Origin: Cladophialophora immunda
Taxonomy: Eukaryota; Ascomycota; Eurotiomycetes; Chaetothyriales; Herpotrichiellaceae
Length of the DNA stretch: 64,000 nt
Direction: 5' to 3'
NCBI RefSeq assembly: GCF_000835495.1
Contig: NW_015622544.1
Span: 5,174,855-5,238,854, forward strand
Shown: piece after piece, positions 46,400 through 56,717 of the stretch
Layout of the letters: the number at the start of each line of letters is the position of its first letter
How positions within the stretch are numbered: position 1 is the first letter of the stretch
Translations under genes and position numbers: made by a program
The notes under the pieces: model-generated
What the model was told of the DNA's origin: nothing
Database searches by the model: none
The model's input: only the letters and a program-made list of their open reading frames with translations

Positions 46400-46939
46400 T
46401 CACCTGCCATCTCCCACAATCCCTCCCCAGCAGCGCGAGTGGCGCCTGGGACCGAAAACGGCCTTCCAGAGCCCTCTGTTCTCCTTCTCGGGATACGCCT
46501 CGCCCAGCCGCCACGGGGGACTGATGCCACTCCTGACCTCCCACTCTCTGCTCATCGCCGCGAATCCGCTGAGGCCGCTTGCGGCGCTGCTCGTGCTTGT
46601 GTGTTTGCTCATGCTCGTAACGGTGGTGGTGGTGCTGGCTGTGGTGGTCCTTGTCTCCGGAGTCCCTGGAGGAGACCCATCCACATCGCCCACCAGCACC
46701 ACCATCACAGCACCATCGTCACCATCGTCACCACTCTTCCTCGCTCGACGAACACACGCGGCACACCGGCGCTGCGAGACGACGCACTCCTCACGCGGAC
46801 GAACGGGCAAGGGCCGGCAAGCGCGGTACGGACACCTCGGTGCGGGCGGACAGGTCTTCTGCACGACGACGCGGTCGGCCAGGCCCATGCGGCCGGAGCA
46901 GGTTGGACAGAGCAGCCTGGTGGCGCCTGTGTAGCACAT
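46400..46939 (-). CDS. 'MCYT' Cys-rich protein, paralogue A
   Basis: The start is chosen at ATG 46939 because the downstream residues align with the start of the gene at 51176. The N-terminus has MCYT, then LLCPTC, KTCPPAPRCPYR, CRPLPVRPREE and RRCAACVR, a pattern of C-x2-C, C-x7-C and C-x2-C suited to zinc binding. The remainder is Thr/Ser-rich (TTTASTTTTVTSMSKHTSTS) and ends in a basic segment; the total is 179 residues. The stop codon overlaps a strong donor (CAG/GTGAGTGAG): removing an intron to 46314 would replace the end by a short tail finishing at 46286 (187 residues, also in frame). Function unknown; proteins beginning MCY with Cys clusters are common and uncharacterised in fungi. 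Confidence 0.65.
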   Translation of the reverse strand: MCYTGATRLLCPTCSGRMGLADRVVVQKTCPPAPRCPYRACRPLPVRPREECVVSQRRCAACVRRARKSGDDGDDGAVMVVLVGDVDGSPPGTPETRTTTASTTTTVTSMSKHTSTSSAASGLSGFAAMSREWEVRSGISPPWRLGEAYPEKENRGLWKAVFGPRRHSRCWGGIVGDGR

Positions 46940-47221
46940 CCTTTTGTTCTCTTCTTCTCTTCTCCTCTTTGAGACTTTACCTTGCTTTCTCTCTTTGTTT
47001 TCTCTTCTCGTTTTCTGGGGCTTTTTTGGTAGGGAGAAGGGCCTGTCGAGGTGTGCTTCAGCAGCGGTGTAATCTTGGGCTACACTGGGACAGATTTCTC
47101 GAGTATCGTGCAAGGTCTGGTGCTGGATGGGGGCAAGGGCGTTTCATAAGCTTTTCATGGCCGGCAGATTGAAACGCAGGCTCATTGTCCGCGCAGTTCA
47201 ATGGACTCTCACAAGGACAAA

Positions 47222-47261
47222 TGGATCAAAGGGTCAAAGGATCAAAGGATCAATGGATCAA
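47222..47261. repeat. 8-bp tandem repeat (AGGATCAA-like), five units
   Basis: Units in register: TGGATCAA, AGGGTCAA, AGGATCAA, AGGATCAA, TGGATCAA. It is intergenic. Confidence 0.75.
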
Positions 47262-47397
47262 TAAGTGGTTATTGTTGTGCTGTCGTGAAAGAGAGCCCTC
47301 GCCTTGTTCTTTGGCCGGCGATGCGATGGTAGTGATGGTCGGAATGGCTCTTCGTGCGCCTTGAGCATTGAGCCCATCCAGCCTGTTTCTTCTTGCA

Positions 47398-47421
47398 TCA
47401 CCACCACCACCACCACCACCA
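47398..47421. repeat. (CAC)n microsatellite
   Basis: About eight uninterrupted CAC/CCA triplets, intergenic, downstream of the P450 stop codon. Confidence 0.8.
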
Positions 47422-47514
47422 TGCTTGCTCACCCGCGTCCTTATTGGCGTGCCGTTCTCCCAGGCCATGACTGACGATCCGCTGCCCCCTTTTTTTTCCT
47501 CTCCTCTCGTATCG

Positions 47515-49376
47515 TCATCGCCTCCTGATCTCGACGCGGATGTCTCCATCCATATTCAACGCCCCATTACCCGCGTACTGACGCCTGACGCGCGGAAACC
47601 CAGCAGGATTCGCGCCGTCCGTGCTCACGTACTCGACGAACCGCACCTCAAACCGGGTTAGGAGCGTGGCCACCGCGCCCAGGATCTCCTGCCGGGCGAA
47701 CACGCGGCCGGGACACGCGTGCGCGCCGCCGCCAAAGGGGAAGAACTTGCCCGCCGCCCACGAGGTGGTGGACGTCTCCCTGCCCGTGTCGGGATCACGG
47801 CGGAGGAATCTCTCGGCGTCCCACCCGTCGCTTCCCTGCGGCCGATGATGGCGGTGGTGGTCGTCATCCCAAAACCGGGGGTCGTGGTGGCTGAACGAGG
47901 TCGGCGCCATGATCAATTCGCCCTTCTTCAAGAGGTAGCCATCCAGCACCGTGTCCGTCGTCAGCTGCCGCGTGACCAGCAGGTCGAGGTAGTGCCGCAT
48001 CGTCTCGTGCACGGCCGAGTTGAGCAGCGGCTGGGTCAGCAGCGCCGAGATGTCCACGGTGCCGTCGTCGGGTCTCTTCGCGCGCTCGACCTCGCCCTGG
48101 ATCCTCGTGAGCGTGTCCTTGGGCGTCATGGGCGAGAGAATGTGAGCGAGCAGCCAGCTTGTAATCGGGATGACGTTTGATGAAACACTTGAAGCACAGA
48201 CAGACAGCGTGAGTAAAAACAGCTCAGCCATATAAAAGAAGGATATAAACAAGACAGGAACTGGGTTCTTGGTACTCACGCAAACAGAAACCCGATATCA
48301 AAGGCCGCTCTGCCTCGTGAACTCAGCCCCCTCCGCTCATAGAATCGGTGCCTCGCCCTCATGACCTTGGATCCAAACAGTGGCTCCCAGTCCGGCTCCT
48401 CGGGCGGATTGCCGCCACACTCTGCCCGCGCGGCCTCGACCCATTCGGCCGTCCGGTCGAGGATCGTCTCAAGACAGGCGTAGGCGCCCGGTTTCACGAG
48501 TTTGGGCAGGCCGTAGAACCTCGCCAGGAAGGTGGCGTCGTACGCCCAAAACTGCTCGGCCAGGTCTGGATTCATCTCGAGGATCTTGGTCCCTAGCAAC
48601 GCCGTGGTGGATGCCTCGAACATGATCTTCTTCAACCAGGCGAGCAGGTCGATCGTGGTCCACTCGTCTCCGACCTCGGTTGCGCCATCCAGCGCCGCGG
48701 TGAAATATGCCATGAACTTGTTCGTCAGCGCGTTGGCGGCGGTCTGGTGGAGGAGGAACTCGTGGTTGATGGCGTCCATGCTGAGACGCTTGTCCTTTTC
48801 CTCCTCCTGCGGTACCGCGGCGTCCGTTGTCGTGGCATTGGCATTTCGATTTCCGTGACCTCGACCCAGGCCCGGGGTGGGAGGGAACATGATTTCGGCG
48901 TCTCTCTTCGAACACCCCAGCGCGTCCACCGCGATCTGCCGGTTGAACAATTCTCGCGACACCTGTCTGCTTCTGAACAACGCCTGTACGGCCGTGGCAG
49001 AGTTGGTGATGTGGACCCGCTGGCCCGCGAGCAGGACCGTGCAGAACTGGAGGTTGGTTCCCGTCTTGTCGAGTTTCATCTGCAGCGTGCGCCAGAAAGA
49101 CCCGGGGTTTTCATTCAAAAAGGCCCAAGCATGGCCTAGCCACGGGATTGCGTAAGGCAGAACGGGCGGCTTTGTAGGGATCGCTTGCGTCGCAGCACGC
49201 CCGGATTTGAGGGCCCTGAACTTCTTGACCGAGAGGGAAAACTGGATGGTCGTGAGCAGCCATGTTAGAAGGCAGGTGGCGCCGATCAAGAGCGGGACAG
49301 AAAGGAGGATATGGAGGAGGGATGGCGTTTGTAGAGCAGGGATGGGAACGCTTTGCAGCACATGGGACATGGCCAT
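47515..49376 (-). CDS. Cytochrome P450, CYP7/CYP8-like clan
   Basis: Two exons (49376-48280, 48187-47515) join across a 92-base intron to 589 residues. It shows an N-terminal membrane anchor (LLHILLSVPLLIGATCLLTW), a proline hinge (PTKPPVLPYAIPWLGHAWAF), K-helix HETMRHYL (ExxR), and the haem loop FFPFGGGAHACPGRVFARQE with the Cys ligand. The I-helix, restored by the splice, reads LFAVSSNVIPITSWLL, with NxxP in place of the usual acid-Thr pair. That exchange is known from CYP7/CYP8-type enzymes such as prostacyclin synthase and sterol 7- or 12-hydroxylases, and fungal relatives are often in secondary metabolism. The substrate is unknown. A His-run (DDDHHRHHRPQ) is inserted before the meander. 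It lies between the two MCYT paralogues on the same strand. Confidence 0.92.
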
Positions 49377-50084
49377 TGCTGGCTTGATAGCTCAGAGTTT
49401 GGAAACAAGGAGCTGGTGATCCACGCTGGTCCGCATGGGAGCTGCTCTTTGACCGTCCCTTCGACGAGATATAGACATCCGCATTGGCACATTGAATGAA
49501 CGTCGCTTTCCATTCATCCATGACCGCGCATTGCTCGTATACATCGCTGACATCACGTGCGTGTGTAATCCTTTGAACCCATATCAGAATCAGGAAGAAC
49601 CGGCGAGGAAGCGAGGGAGATGATGCGTGTTCTATTTTCTGCGTCTGGCGTATGTGTTCATGTCAAGTGATGACCACAGGATGACTTTCAACTCACATAG
49701 GCAAATGCTGGGTGGTGATGATGGCCCAAGTACTTCCACCACCCCCGTCGTAGCTTATCTCGGACTTTTCTGATTTTCTGACAAGCCACGCGTAACCAAG
49801 GCCTCCAGACACGTAATCGAGACAAGTCAACACGGTGTTCGGGCGCTTGTCAGGTCTGGGGGTTTGCGGCAGGGTTAGCAGAGGCTGATGATCGGAGGAA
49901 CACACACTCATCCATAGAGACGAGAAAAGGAGCATACCTCCTGAATGAAAGTCCATTATCCCACTTGATACTTACCTACCTTTGTCCAACTAACCCTTTC
50001 CAAATTCCCCAAGACATCTTTGAGTAAAACTAACCACCGCAGCCTCGAGATCCAGCTCGAAACGATTACTTCCACTTTTCTTCC
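49377..50084. other. Intergenic
   Basis: P450 promoter on the left, 3' flank of paralogue B on the right. No gene is seen. Confidence 0.5.
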
Positions 50085-51176
50085 TCAGTGATATTCTCTT
50101 CCTCTTCCACTTCCTCTCGCTCTCGCAAAACTGCCCCATCCTCCCTCTTCGGCCAAGCAACGTTCACAAACCGCCCACACCAGCTCATTGTCCTCCGTTT
50201 GAAAAAGGTCGCCTGGCGGGAGGAGTTGCAGGATGTCTCTGGGGATCTCAAACTGGACTTCACGGTGCTCCCGGTCCAAGGAGTACTCGATGTCGGTGAC
50301 ACTCAGACCATATCGGTCGAGGAGCATCTCGAATGGGATATCCAGACCAGTCGATGCGCGAGACCGGGTGGAGACGGTGGTGTCGGTGTTGCGGGTCTGG
50401 CTTGTCGAGGCTGAAGACTCGCGGTGCGACTTGGTGTGACGGCGGGCGAGCATCATTGAGACGAAATTCAGAGAGATGCCATTCGGCGGCAATCCACGAG
50501 AACGGCCGCCTGTGCGGTGTGATGAACGATCACCTCTGTGGCTTCGGCGTCTCTCAAGAGCGTTGTCATGTCGGGATGAAGAGGTTGACACGCTCATATC
50601 CCCAAACATGTCTGACAGTGTTCTGGAGCCATCCCTGTCTCTTCGTACGACAAGTCGGTCTTCATGAGAACGTTCATGCGCATCCACTCGCGAGCCAGAA
50701 GTTGACACAGTACGGGATCGAGAAAGAGAAGACCTGGAATCGCGCTCATGGGCGGCGGAAGACCGGTCTCGACTGTCATTGCGGGATGTACCAGTTCGAG
50801 ATCGTGAGCCGGTCGTAGTGGCTGTGGTCGAGCGATCGCGATGGTCCCTTATAGTGCTGGTGTTAGAGTCAATGGTCCATGTTCTAGAAGCTCCAGAACA
50901 CGCCCCAGAGCGCCCAGAACCTCGCTCCGACTCACGGATCACAGAGCGAGAATCTTGACGTGTGCTTGAGCCATGGGAATACCGATTGTCTCGATCTATG
51001 TGGCACCTTGAGCATCGCTTAGCCACCTCCTCTTCACGTTGAGGCAGGGGATGGCGGTTGCGATAGCGACAATCACTTGAAGATGAGCAAATCTTGTCCA
51101 CCGTTGGATAGTCAGCAGAGGTGAATCTGCAATGACAGTCCGGACAGACAAGCAGAGTGGAACGGGTATAGCACAT
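50085..51176 (-). CDS. 'MCYT' Cys-rich protein, paralogue B
   Basis: A single exon of 363 codons. The N-terminus (MCYTRSTLLVCPDCHCRF, then KICSSSSDCRYRNRHPLP and KRCSRCHIDRDN) shares with the gene at 46939 the MCYT start, the C-x2-C pair, the Lys-x-Cys, the (C)xYR...PLP stretch and a final C-x2-C, so the two are paralogues. The middle (about residues 70-260) is Arg/Ser/Asp-rich low-complexity sequence resembling RS domains. The C-terminal 90 residues are ordered (GLDIPFEMLLDRYGLSVTDI, VQFEIPRDILQLLPPGD, LVWAVCERCLAEEGGW) with one more C-x2-C, absent from paralogue A. Function unknown; zinc binding is inferred from Cys spacing. Confidence 0.75.
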   Translation of the reverse strand: MCYTRSTLLVCPDCHCRFTSADYPTVDKICSSSSDCRYRNRHPLPQREEEVAKRCSRCHIDRDNRYSHGSSTRQDSRSVIRESERGSGRSGACSGASRTWTIDSNTSTIRDHRDRSTTATTTGSRSRTGTSRNDSRDRSSAAHERDSRSSLSRSRTVSTSGSRVDAHERSHEDRLVVRRDRDGSRTLSDMFGDMSVSTSSSRHDNALERRRSHRGDRSSHRTGGRSRGLPPNGISLNFVSMMLARRHTKSHRESSASTSQTRNTDTTVSTRSRASTGLDIPFEMLLDRYGLSVTDIEYSLDREHREVQFEIPRDILQLLPPGDLFQTEDNELVWAVCERCLAEEGGWGSFARARGSGRGREYH

Positions 51177-51947
51177 TTTGTAGACTGTTTTCGTGGCAAA
51201 TGGGTAGGTTGGTATAGATGGCGGGTGTTAGAATCGGTTGTTGGTAAAGTGGTTGGGAGATGAGACGTAAATTTTGCTCACGTCAAAGGCAAAGTCGGGG
51301 TTTATGTCAGTTGCAGTGACCTCTCCTACCAAGATGTCTATGGTAGAGTCTCATTGTATCGGCTTTGTTCACACAATGGACGAAAGCTATCGGCGGTCAA
51401 GACACAGATTATGTGTACCCACGTTGAAAGCCGCTGTCTCGCTGATCGTGGCTTTTGTTTTTGGAAAAACAATGAGCGACCTGTATGAACAGGGAGCAAT
51501 GCCCTTTGTGGTGTGTGAAATCTGTGAAAGGCGAATGATGACAATGGCCCCGACTCCAACAAAGCAAGCCAGAGCTTCGAGTCCATCTGCGTGAACAAGA
51601 GGTGCCGAGTGCCTGAGAACAAAGATCAGAAATTCATGGACATCAACTTGTGGAGAAGGGTCAAAAGTAGCGAGCAAGTGCCAGCAGACGGCACTATGGC
51701 TTCCCAAGCATTCTGTGAAGCGCAGCGCCTGAGCCGGATAATGACATGGTTGAACAAGTGTAAAGACGAGAACATTGTAGGTATCCTTTTGAGGCTCATC
51801 GCCTTTTCGACGAGAAATGCGAGAAACGTGCACGCCACCTCGCGCCCACACTCGCCCAAAGTGTCCTGTTTTGTCAATCTTATAGTAGTGAGTCCAGCCT
51901 CGTGAAAACGCCCAAACAAGCCGCAATAACCTATCAGCACCGATGAG
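51177..51947. other. Intergenic
   Basis: Promoter of paralogue B and 3' flank of Vps74. Overlapping open frames at 51274-51940 on both strands show no recognisable protein. Confidence 0.45.
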
Positions 51948-53108
51948 TCAGGATTGCGTTGATGAAGTCGACGAGCTTGTACTCACCTCAAGCTGTAACT
52001 CCTTGTCCTTGTTCTTCTCGACCTCTTCTGCAATTACTTGGCCAATGTTCGCTCCAATGCCCTGCTGTCCGCCAGTCCTCCTCGCGAAAGGCCATTGTGA
52101 ATATTCTGCCAACAGCTCGTCTACTTGGGCAAAAGCCCTCTCTCTTGCTTCGTGGCTCAAGGTCACCAGTGCATTCTCAAGCACGTTGGCTGCATAAGCG
52201 GCACAGACCATGCTGACCGTTCTCAACATTCTGAAGTCGAGTTCGGCGGGAAGGAACTGTGAAGGAGGGAGCACGACGGTGCGGCTGGAGCAGATGTTCC
52301 GTACGCGCTTGCGGATTTCATCTTTGGCGGCGGGGTCGACCACAGGATGGGTGGCCATGTCGAACAGGAGGAAGTTTCGTTTCTCGGTGCGCAGGATGCC
52401 TTTGTCCACGAGGCCCTTGGCAAGTCGTTCGCGGACTTGTTTTAGTTGATAGCCGATCTTCATCAGATTCCAGGTCTCCCCTGTACAGGGAACGTCAATG
52501 GATTATCAGGCACGGCAGGGCTAGGTTTCCACGCTTACCGCTCAAGAGATCGATCCAAGAACTGACACTCATCTTCTCACTCGTCTTCATCAACTTCAGA
52601 GTTTCGTCTAACAGAACTTCTCCAGTGAGGGTGTCGTCAATGACTTCGATGATTCTGTCGGCGAGCGGGAACCGTCTCCTCGACGAGTCTTTCTGCATGC
52701 TGATCCTGCCTCGGAATGCCAGTTCAATGACTATGCAGCCTCGCAAGGCATAGGAGATATTATCGTTCCAGAATGACAAGTATCCCTAGTGACGTCGGTC
52801 AGGGTGTCTGGATTTTGAGAAATCTTGTTCTGGTTGGTTACCTGCTTATCCTTCAGCCCCAGGAGCAGAACCTCTTCCATCAGGGTCAGCTTGGGTTGTT
52901 TACTCCGTTCTGCGCTCTCGCTAATGTCTCGGGGATCATAGGCGATCCGGTGGCCATTCTCGCTGGACTCGTAGGCGGTTTCGGGGGAGCGGTCGTTGTA
53001 TTGTTTAGGGACAGGGGAAGTGACCCGGCTGGAGGACTCGTCGTCTCCGTTGGGCGACGTGGCCCCTCCGGCACCACGCCTGCGCGTGAGGCCTCCTTGG
53101 GAGGCCAT
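51948..53108 (-). CDS. vps74: Vps74 (GOLPH3) Golgi PI4P-binding adaptor
   Basis: Three exons (53108-52842, 52785-52539, 52480-51948) give about 348 residues, typical of Vps74. After a disordered N-terminus with a basic start ([15 protein letters not shown]) the GPP34 domain is complete: [62 protein letters not shown], the beta-hairpin [19 protein letters not shown] and the C-terminal [20 protein letters not shown]. It binds PI4P on the Golgi and retains glycosyltransferases by linking their tails to COPI. A Ser/Thr-rich tail ends the protein. The ATG at 53108 is used because the codon before it is TTG. Confidence 0.96.
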
Positions 53109-54475
53109 CAATGTAGAGGAGTTTGCGCTTCACCAAGGTATATGCAGGATAATGGGGTGTGTGGAGGGTGTTGCCAATGATCTCGTGCCTGGGCCTTTTT
53201 TCCGCCGAGTAGTCGCGGCCTGCGGGTTGCGCAATGGGGGCTCTCGAAGGACTCAACGTTCAGCGGAAAGGGGCCCAAAGGAGGCGGGATGTTGGATGGT
53301 GATTTGGGAGAATGAGCGACGGAGGGAACAACAGAATGATATCGACGGCCACAGGCATAGGAATATTGGGTTGTTGTATGTTCTGTCAGGGCTGAAGACC
53401 CCGTTAGTACTGCATGCTGGCTGGTGCATGCTGCGCGTTGTATTGCCTGAGGCTCGTTTCGCAGAATAATCTGGCGCCAAGTCTGCATCCCCCCGTTGCT
53501 TCATCTCCACTGCCAGTCACTAATTACTGCGTTTCTGCGCTTCCAGCGGTATCTGAACCTCTAACAATAATGTCTCCCTGCCTTTCCTTGCTTGTTTGCC
53601 ATATATACCTATTCCACTGCTATGGGGCAATTCATGTTTGGTTCTCACATGCAATGTTCAGCCCAGGTGGGAAGGAGATCTCATGCTCAATCACCTTCTC
53701 CGACCAATGTACCTGTATCTGCATTTAGACACACACTCACTTCCCCCATATCTTGTTCTTTCTCGCTCCCATGTGCTCTCACCAGGGAGACGTGCCCTTT
53801 CTCCTGATGGCTCGACTTATATTCTCTCCCAAAGTCTGCTCTAAGCGAGACCAAGCATACCCAATGGCCTCCTCCTCCCCTCCTTCGGCCCTACTTGTCC
53901 GAGAATACCAATTGCCACTCCTCCGCATCCGCAAACGGCCGGCAAGATCCAAGGGAAAGGAGACAAGAGGAGGCCAATCCTGGCGCCGCTCAGCAACTTC
54001 TGTCTATTGCATGGCGCCACATGCATTTTCTGCCCTGATTGGACCACCGGAGGACGCCGTGTCTTTCTCTGGGAAAGGATATACGAACCGCCATCCCTCG
54101 AAGGCGCATCCCTTCCCTTTCCGAATCCGTCATCTAGCCCCCCGGACCACGGTAGCACAGCTTACTTCTTGAACCTTCTCCTCTGCTGCGGGGTGTGGCA
54201 CAAAAACGTGAGGCATCTCATACTGCTTCCGCTCGAGGTTGTTGAGGAGTTTCCTGGTGTTTCATCACTTCTACTATTTGAAGATCCTCATAAGACCGAG
54301 CGATCGACCGCGGGATAGTGTTCCGACGGAGCTATTCTCAACCGTCTCCAAAGTAAAGTTGCCACCGTTTACCCCAACATCCATCTGACGGTTTGGTTTT
54401 ATACAGGTGAATCCGGCCAAATTTACCTAGGTAGCCAGCCTGGTACGAAGAAAGAAGGGAGACCGCGCATCTACC
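53109..54475. other. Divergent intergenic region, 1.4 kb
   Basis: This lies between Vps74 (minus) and the decarboxylase (plus). Several short frames (for example 53753-54172 plus) lack family features. No gene is called. Confidence 0.45.
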
Positions 54476-55751
54476 ATGAGCACCAAAATCCCTCTCATTA
54501 CACTCGAGGAGCATTTCATCTCCCAGGCTGTCCTCGACTACTATGCATCTCAAGGCGTCGACACGAGTCTTCCAGACTCCATGGCCCACATCATGACCGC
54601 CCTCCGGGAGGTCGGGCCCAAGCGTCTTAAAGCTATGGATGGTGGCCGTATTAGTCTTCAAGTCATCTCTCATCGACCAAACACTATCCCCGTCCCACCA
54701 GAGGTCTGTACAAAGGCGAATGACGAGCTTTACGAAGCGATCAAGGCGTCGCCCTCCCCGGACCGCTTTGCTGCATTCGCCATGCTGCCGATGCTACACC
54801 CGGAGGAAGCGGCAAAGGAACTCGACCGGTGCGTCTCACAGCTCGAATTCGTGGGCAGTCTCATCGACAACACTGCCAATGGGCGCTACTACGACGATCC
54901 CTTTTTCTGGCCCATCTTCGCCGCCCACGAAAAGCTCGACGTCCCAGTCTACCTCCACGCGATACCGCAACCGATTACTGAGGCCACGCCGGCGCCATCG
55001 TTCCATGGGAACTATTCGCCGCAGGTCTCAAACTTCCTCGCCAACCACGGGTTCCATTGGCACAGCGACGTTGCGCTGCACGTTCTACGACTATTTGCAA
55101 GCAAACTCTTCGACACGCATCGGCACTTGAAGCTTTTGCTGGGCCACATGGGCGAGACGCTCCCTTTTCTGATTGACAGAATTCACAAGCTCATCCAGCG
55201 GACCTGGCCGCATGCCTCAAAACCGAGGCGTCATCTTCTGCAAGTCTGGCACGAGAACATCTACGTCACGACGGCAGGCATGTTCAGCCTGGCGCCCATG
55301 GCTTGCCTGATCCACATGTGCTGCGCCGACAAGGTGCTGTATAGTGTAGACTATCCGTTTTGCAGCCACGAAGACGGCCTGAAGTTTATGTACGCGTTAA
55401 GGGAAGGTGCAATGTGAGTGTCCCCTTTCCCTTCTTGCTTCTCGACTTGTTCAAGAGACCTTTTGCATATTGCGAGAACGGACAGGTTGACAATTTTCTC
55501 CTTTCCGCCCATGCAGGATCAATGATCAGGACTTTGAAGCAATCGCATACAAGAACGCCGAGAGACTGCTCGACGTCAAGGTGCCGGACGACAACGAAGT
55601 GGGGATGGAGGTCGAAGGCGACGAGAACCAAGGCGAGGCTGACAGGCGGAGCATGCCCTGGTTGACGAGCACGACCAGCTCGGGTAGCCTCAACGGCGAC
55701 GGGGCGGCCTTTCCACACAGTCCGCTCGAGACGGTCAGGGAGGAGAGATAG
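54476..55751 (+). CDS. ACMSD-type amidohydrolase (2,x-dihydroxybenzoate decarboxylase-like)
   Basis: Two exons (54476-55413, 55517-55751) join in frame to 390 residues. Metal-binding positions of the non-oxidative aromatic decarboxylases are visible: Glu and His of TLEEHF (residues 11 and 13), His of VYLHAIPQP, His of FHWHSDVAL and Asp of SVDYPF. The domain normally ends with the helix NAERLL, reached here around residue 333. These enzymes remove CO2 from gamma-resorcylate, salicylate-type or pyrocatechuate acids, so a role in aromatic catabolism is likely; the exact acid is unknown. The final 57 residues form an unusual acidic, Ser/Thr-rich tail beyond the fold. Confidence 0.9.
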
Positions 55752-56717
55752 GTTGGGCCGAAGGTCCAAGGTCCAAGGTCCAAAAGTCTAATGTTCGAAT
55801 ACCACCTAATAACGACGACAACGACAAACGTTATACAAGACTCGGATTGACAGTTACCACATTAACCTCGAACTTCAACAGCAATCAACCGACTGCCGCG
55901 GTTTTGTGAGGTATAAAGTCTCACAGAACTCAGACAACAGTATCTTTCTACCTACAACGCGATACGTGACGACATTGCGGCAAGACAAGTGAGAGGGGGG
56001 TACGGAGGAGGGAAGAGCAGTGTGGTAGTCGGCAATCCGTGATCAACGACAAGCTAGATTTCTTCATCCCTCGTCAATCTTCTTCTTCTATTCTTGAACC
56101 CGAGCCACGAACGGGCGGTGAGAGACCAACGGACTGATGCTGTGCTGAAGGACAACCCAGCCCCGAAGTGTCGGACAGGGGAAAGTGGGGGCTTTGAGCA
56201 GGAACATCTACCTTCGTATTCGTCGTGTGTTTACCGAACCATTCCATATATATGAAGAAACGACTTCACACCTCCCGTTCTCATTCTCCTGATGGAGCTT
56301 GCTTCTACAGTATAATCTCACCATCCTGGAAAAGCGAGATGGTCGGGTGTGCGAGAATATCAGCTACGAGGTACACAACCTGTGTAGCTGGATCAACCAT
56401 ACATTCGCTCTTCTGATCGTTCTCTGGTTCATTCGCTCACTCGTTCACGTAAAGCCGATAGTTTACGTCGCACCCAAAGAGATCGAAAACGAGAATAAGT
56501 ATGTCATTTTTGCACTGTCTTCCGCTGTGTTATTCTACCAGGGAAAAAGAAACGTCGTGAGCCCTGTCTGCCATCCAGTCCTGCAGCCTGATGACATCCA
56601 GGCAGAGTACTTATTGATGCCCAAAGACACCACCGTCCAACCATGCATCCTCCTTTTCTAGCCAGTGCGTATCAACATTGGTTTTCGTAACAAGGCAAAG
56701 ACACGCTATTCGCTGAT
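55752..56717. other. Convergent intergenic region
   Basis: 3' flanks of the decarboxylase and the protease. A 7-bp repeat AAGGTCC occurs three times at 55761-55781, next to the decarboxylase stop. The open plus frame at 56299-56661 has no recognised features. Confidence 0.45.

Larger units (their letters stand above)
46940..47514. other. Intergenic with microsatellites
   Basis: This holds the promoter of paralogue A and the 3' flank of the P450. Pyrimidine-rich DNA (about 46944-47010) precedes the start on the minus strand. Repeats occur at 47222-47261 and 47398-47421. Confidence 0.5.

Noticed and set aside
46439..47172. Overlapping plus-strand frames opposite MCYT paralogue A
   Set aside because: Their composition mirrors the minus-strand gene, whose N-terminus is shared with the paralogue at 51176.
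47398..47421. CRISPR-like or regulatory array
   Set aside because: A simple CAC microsatellite; fungi lack CRISPR arrays and no spacers are present.
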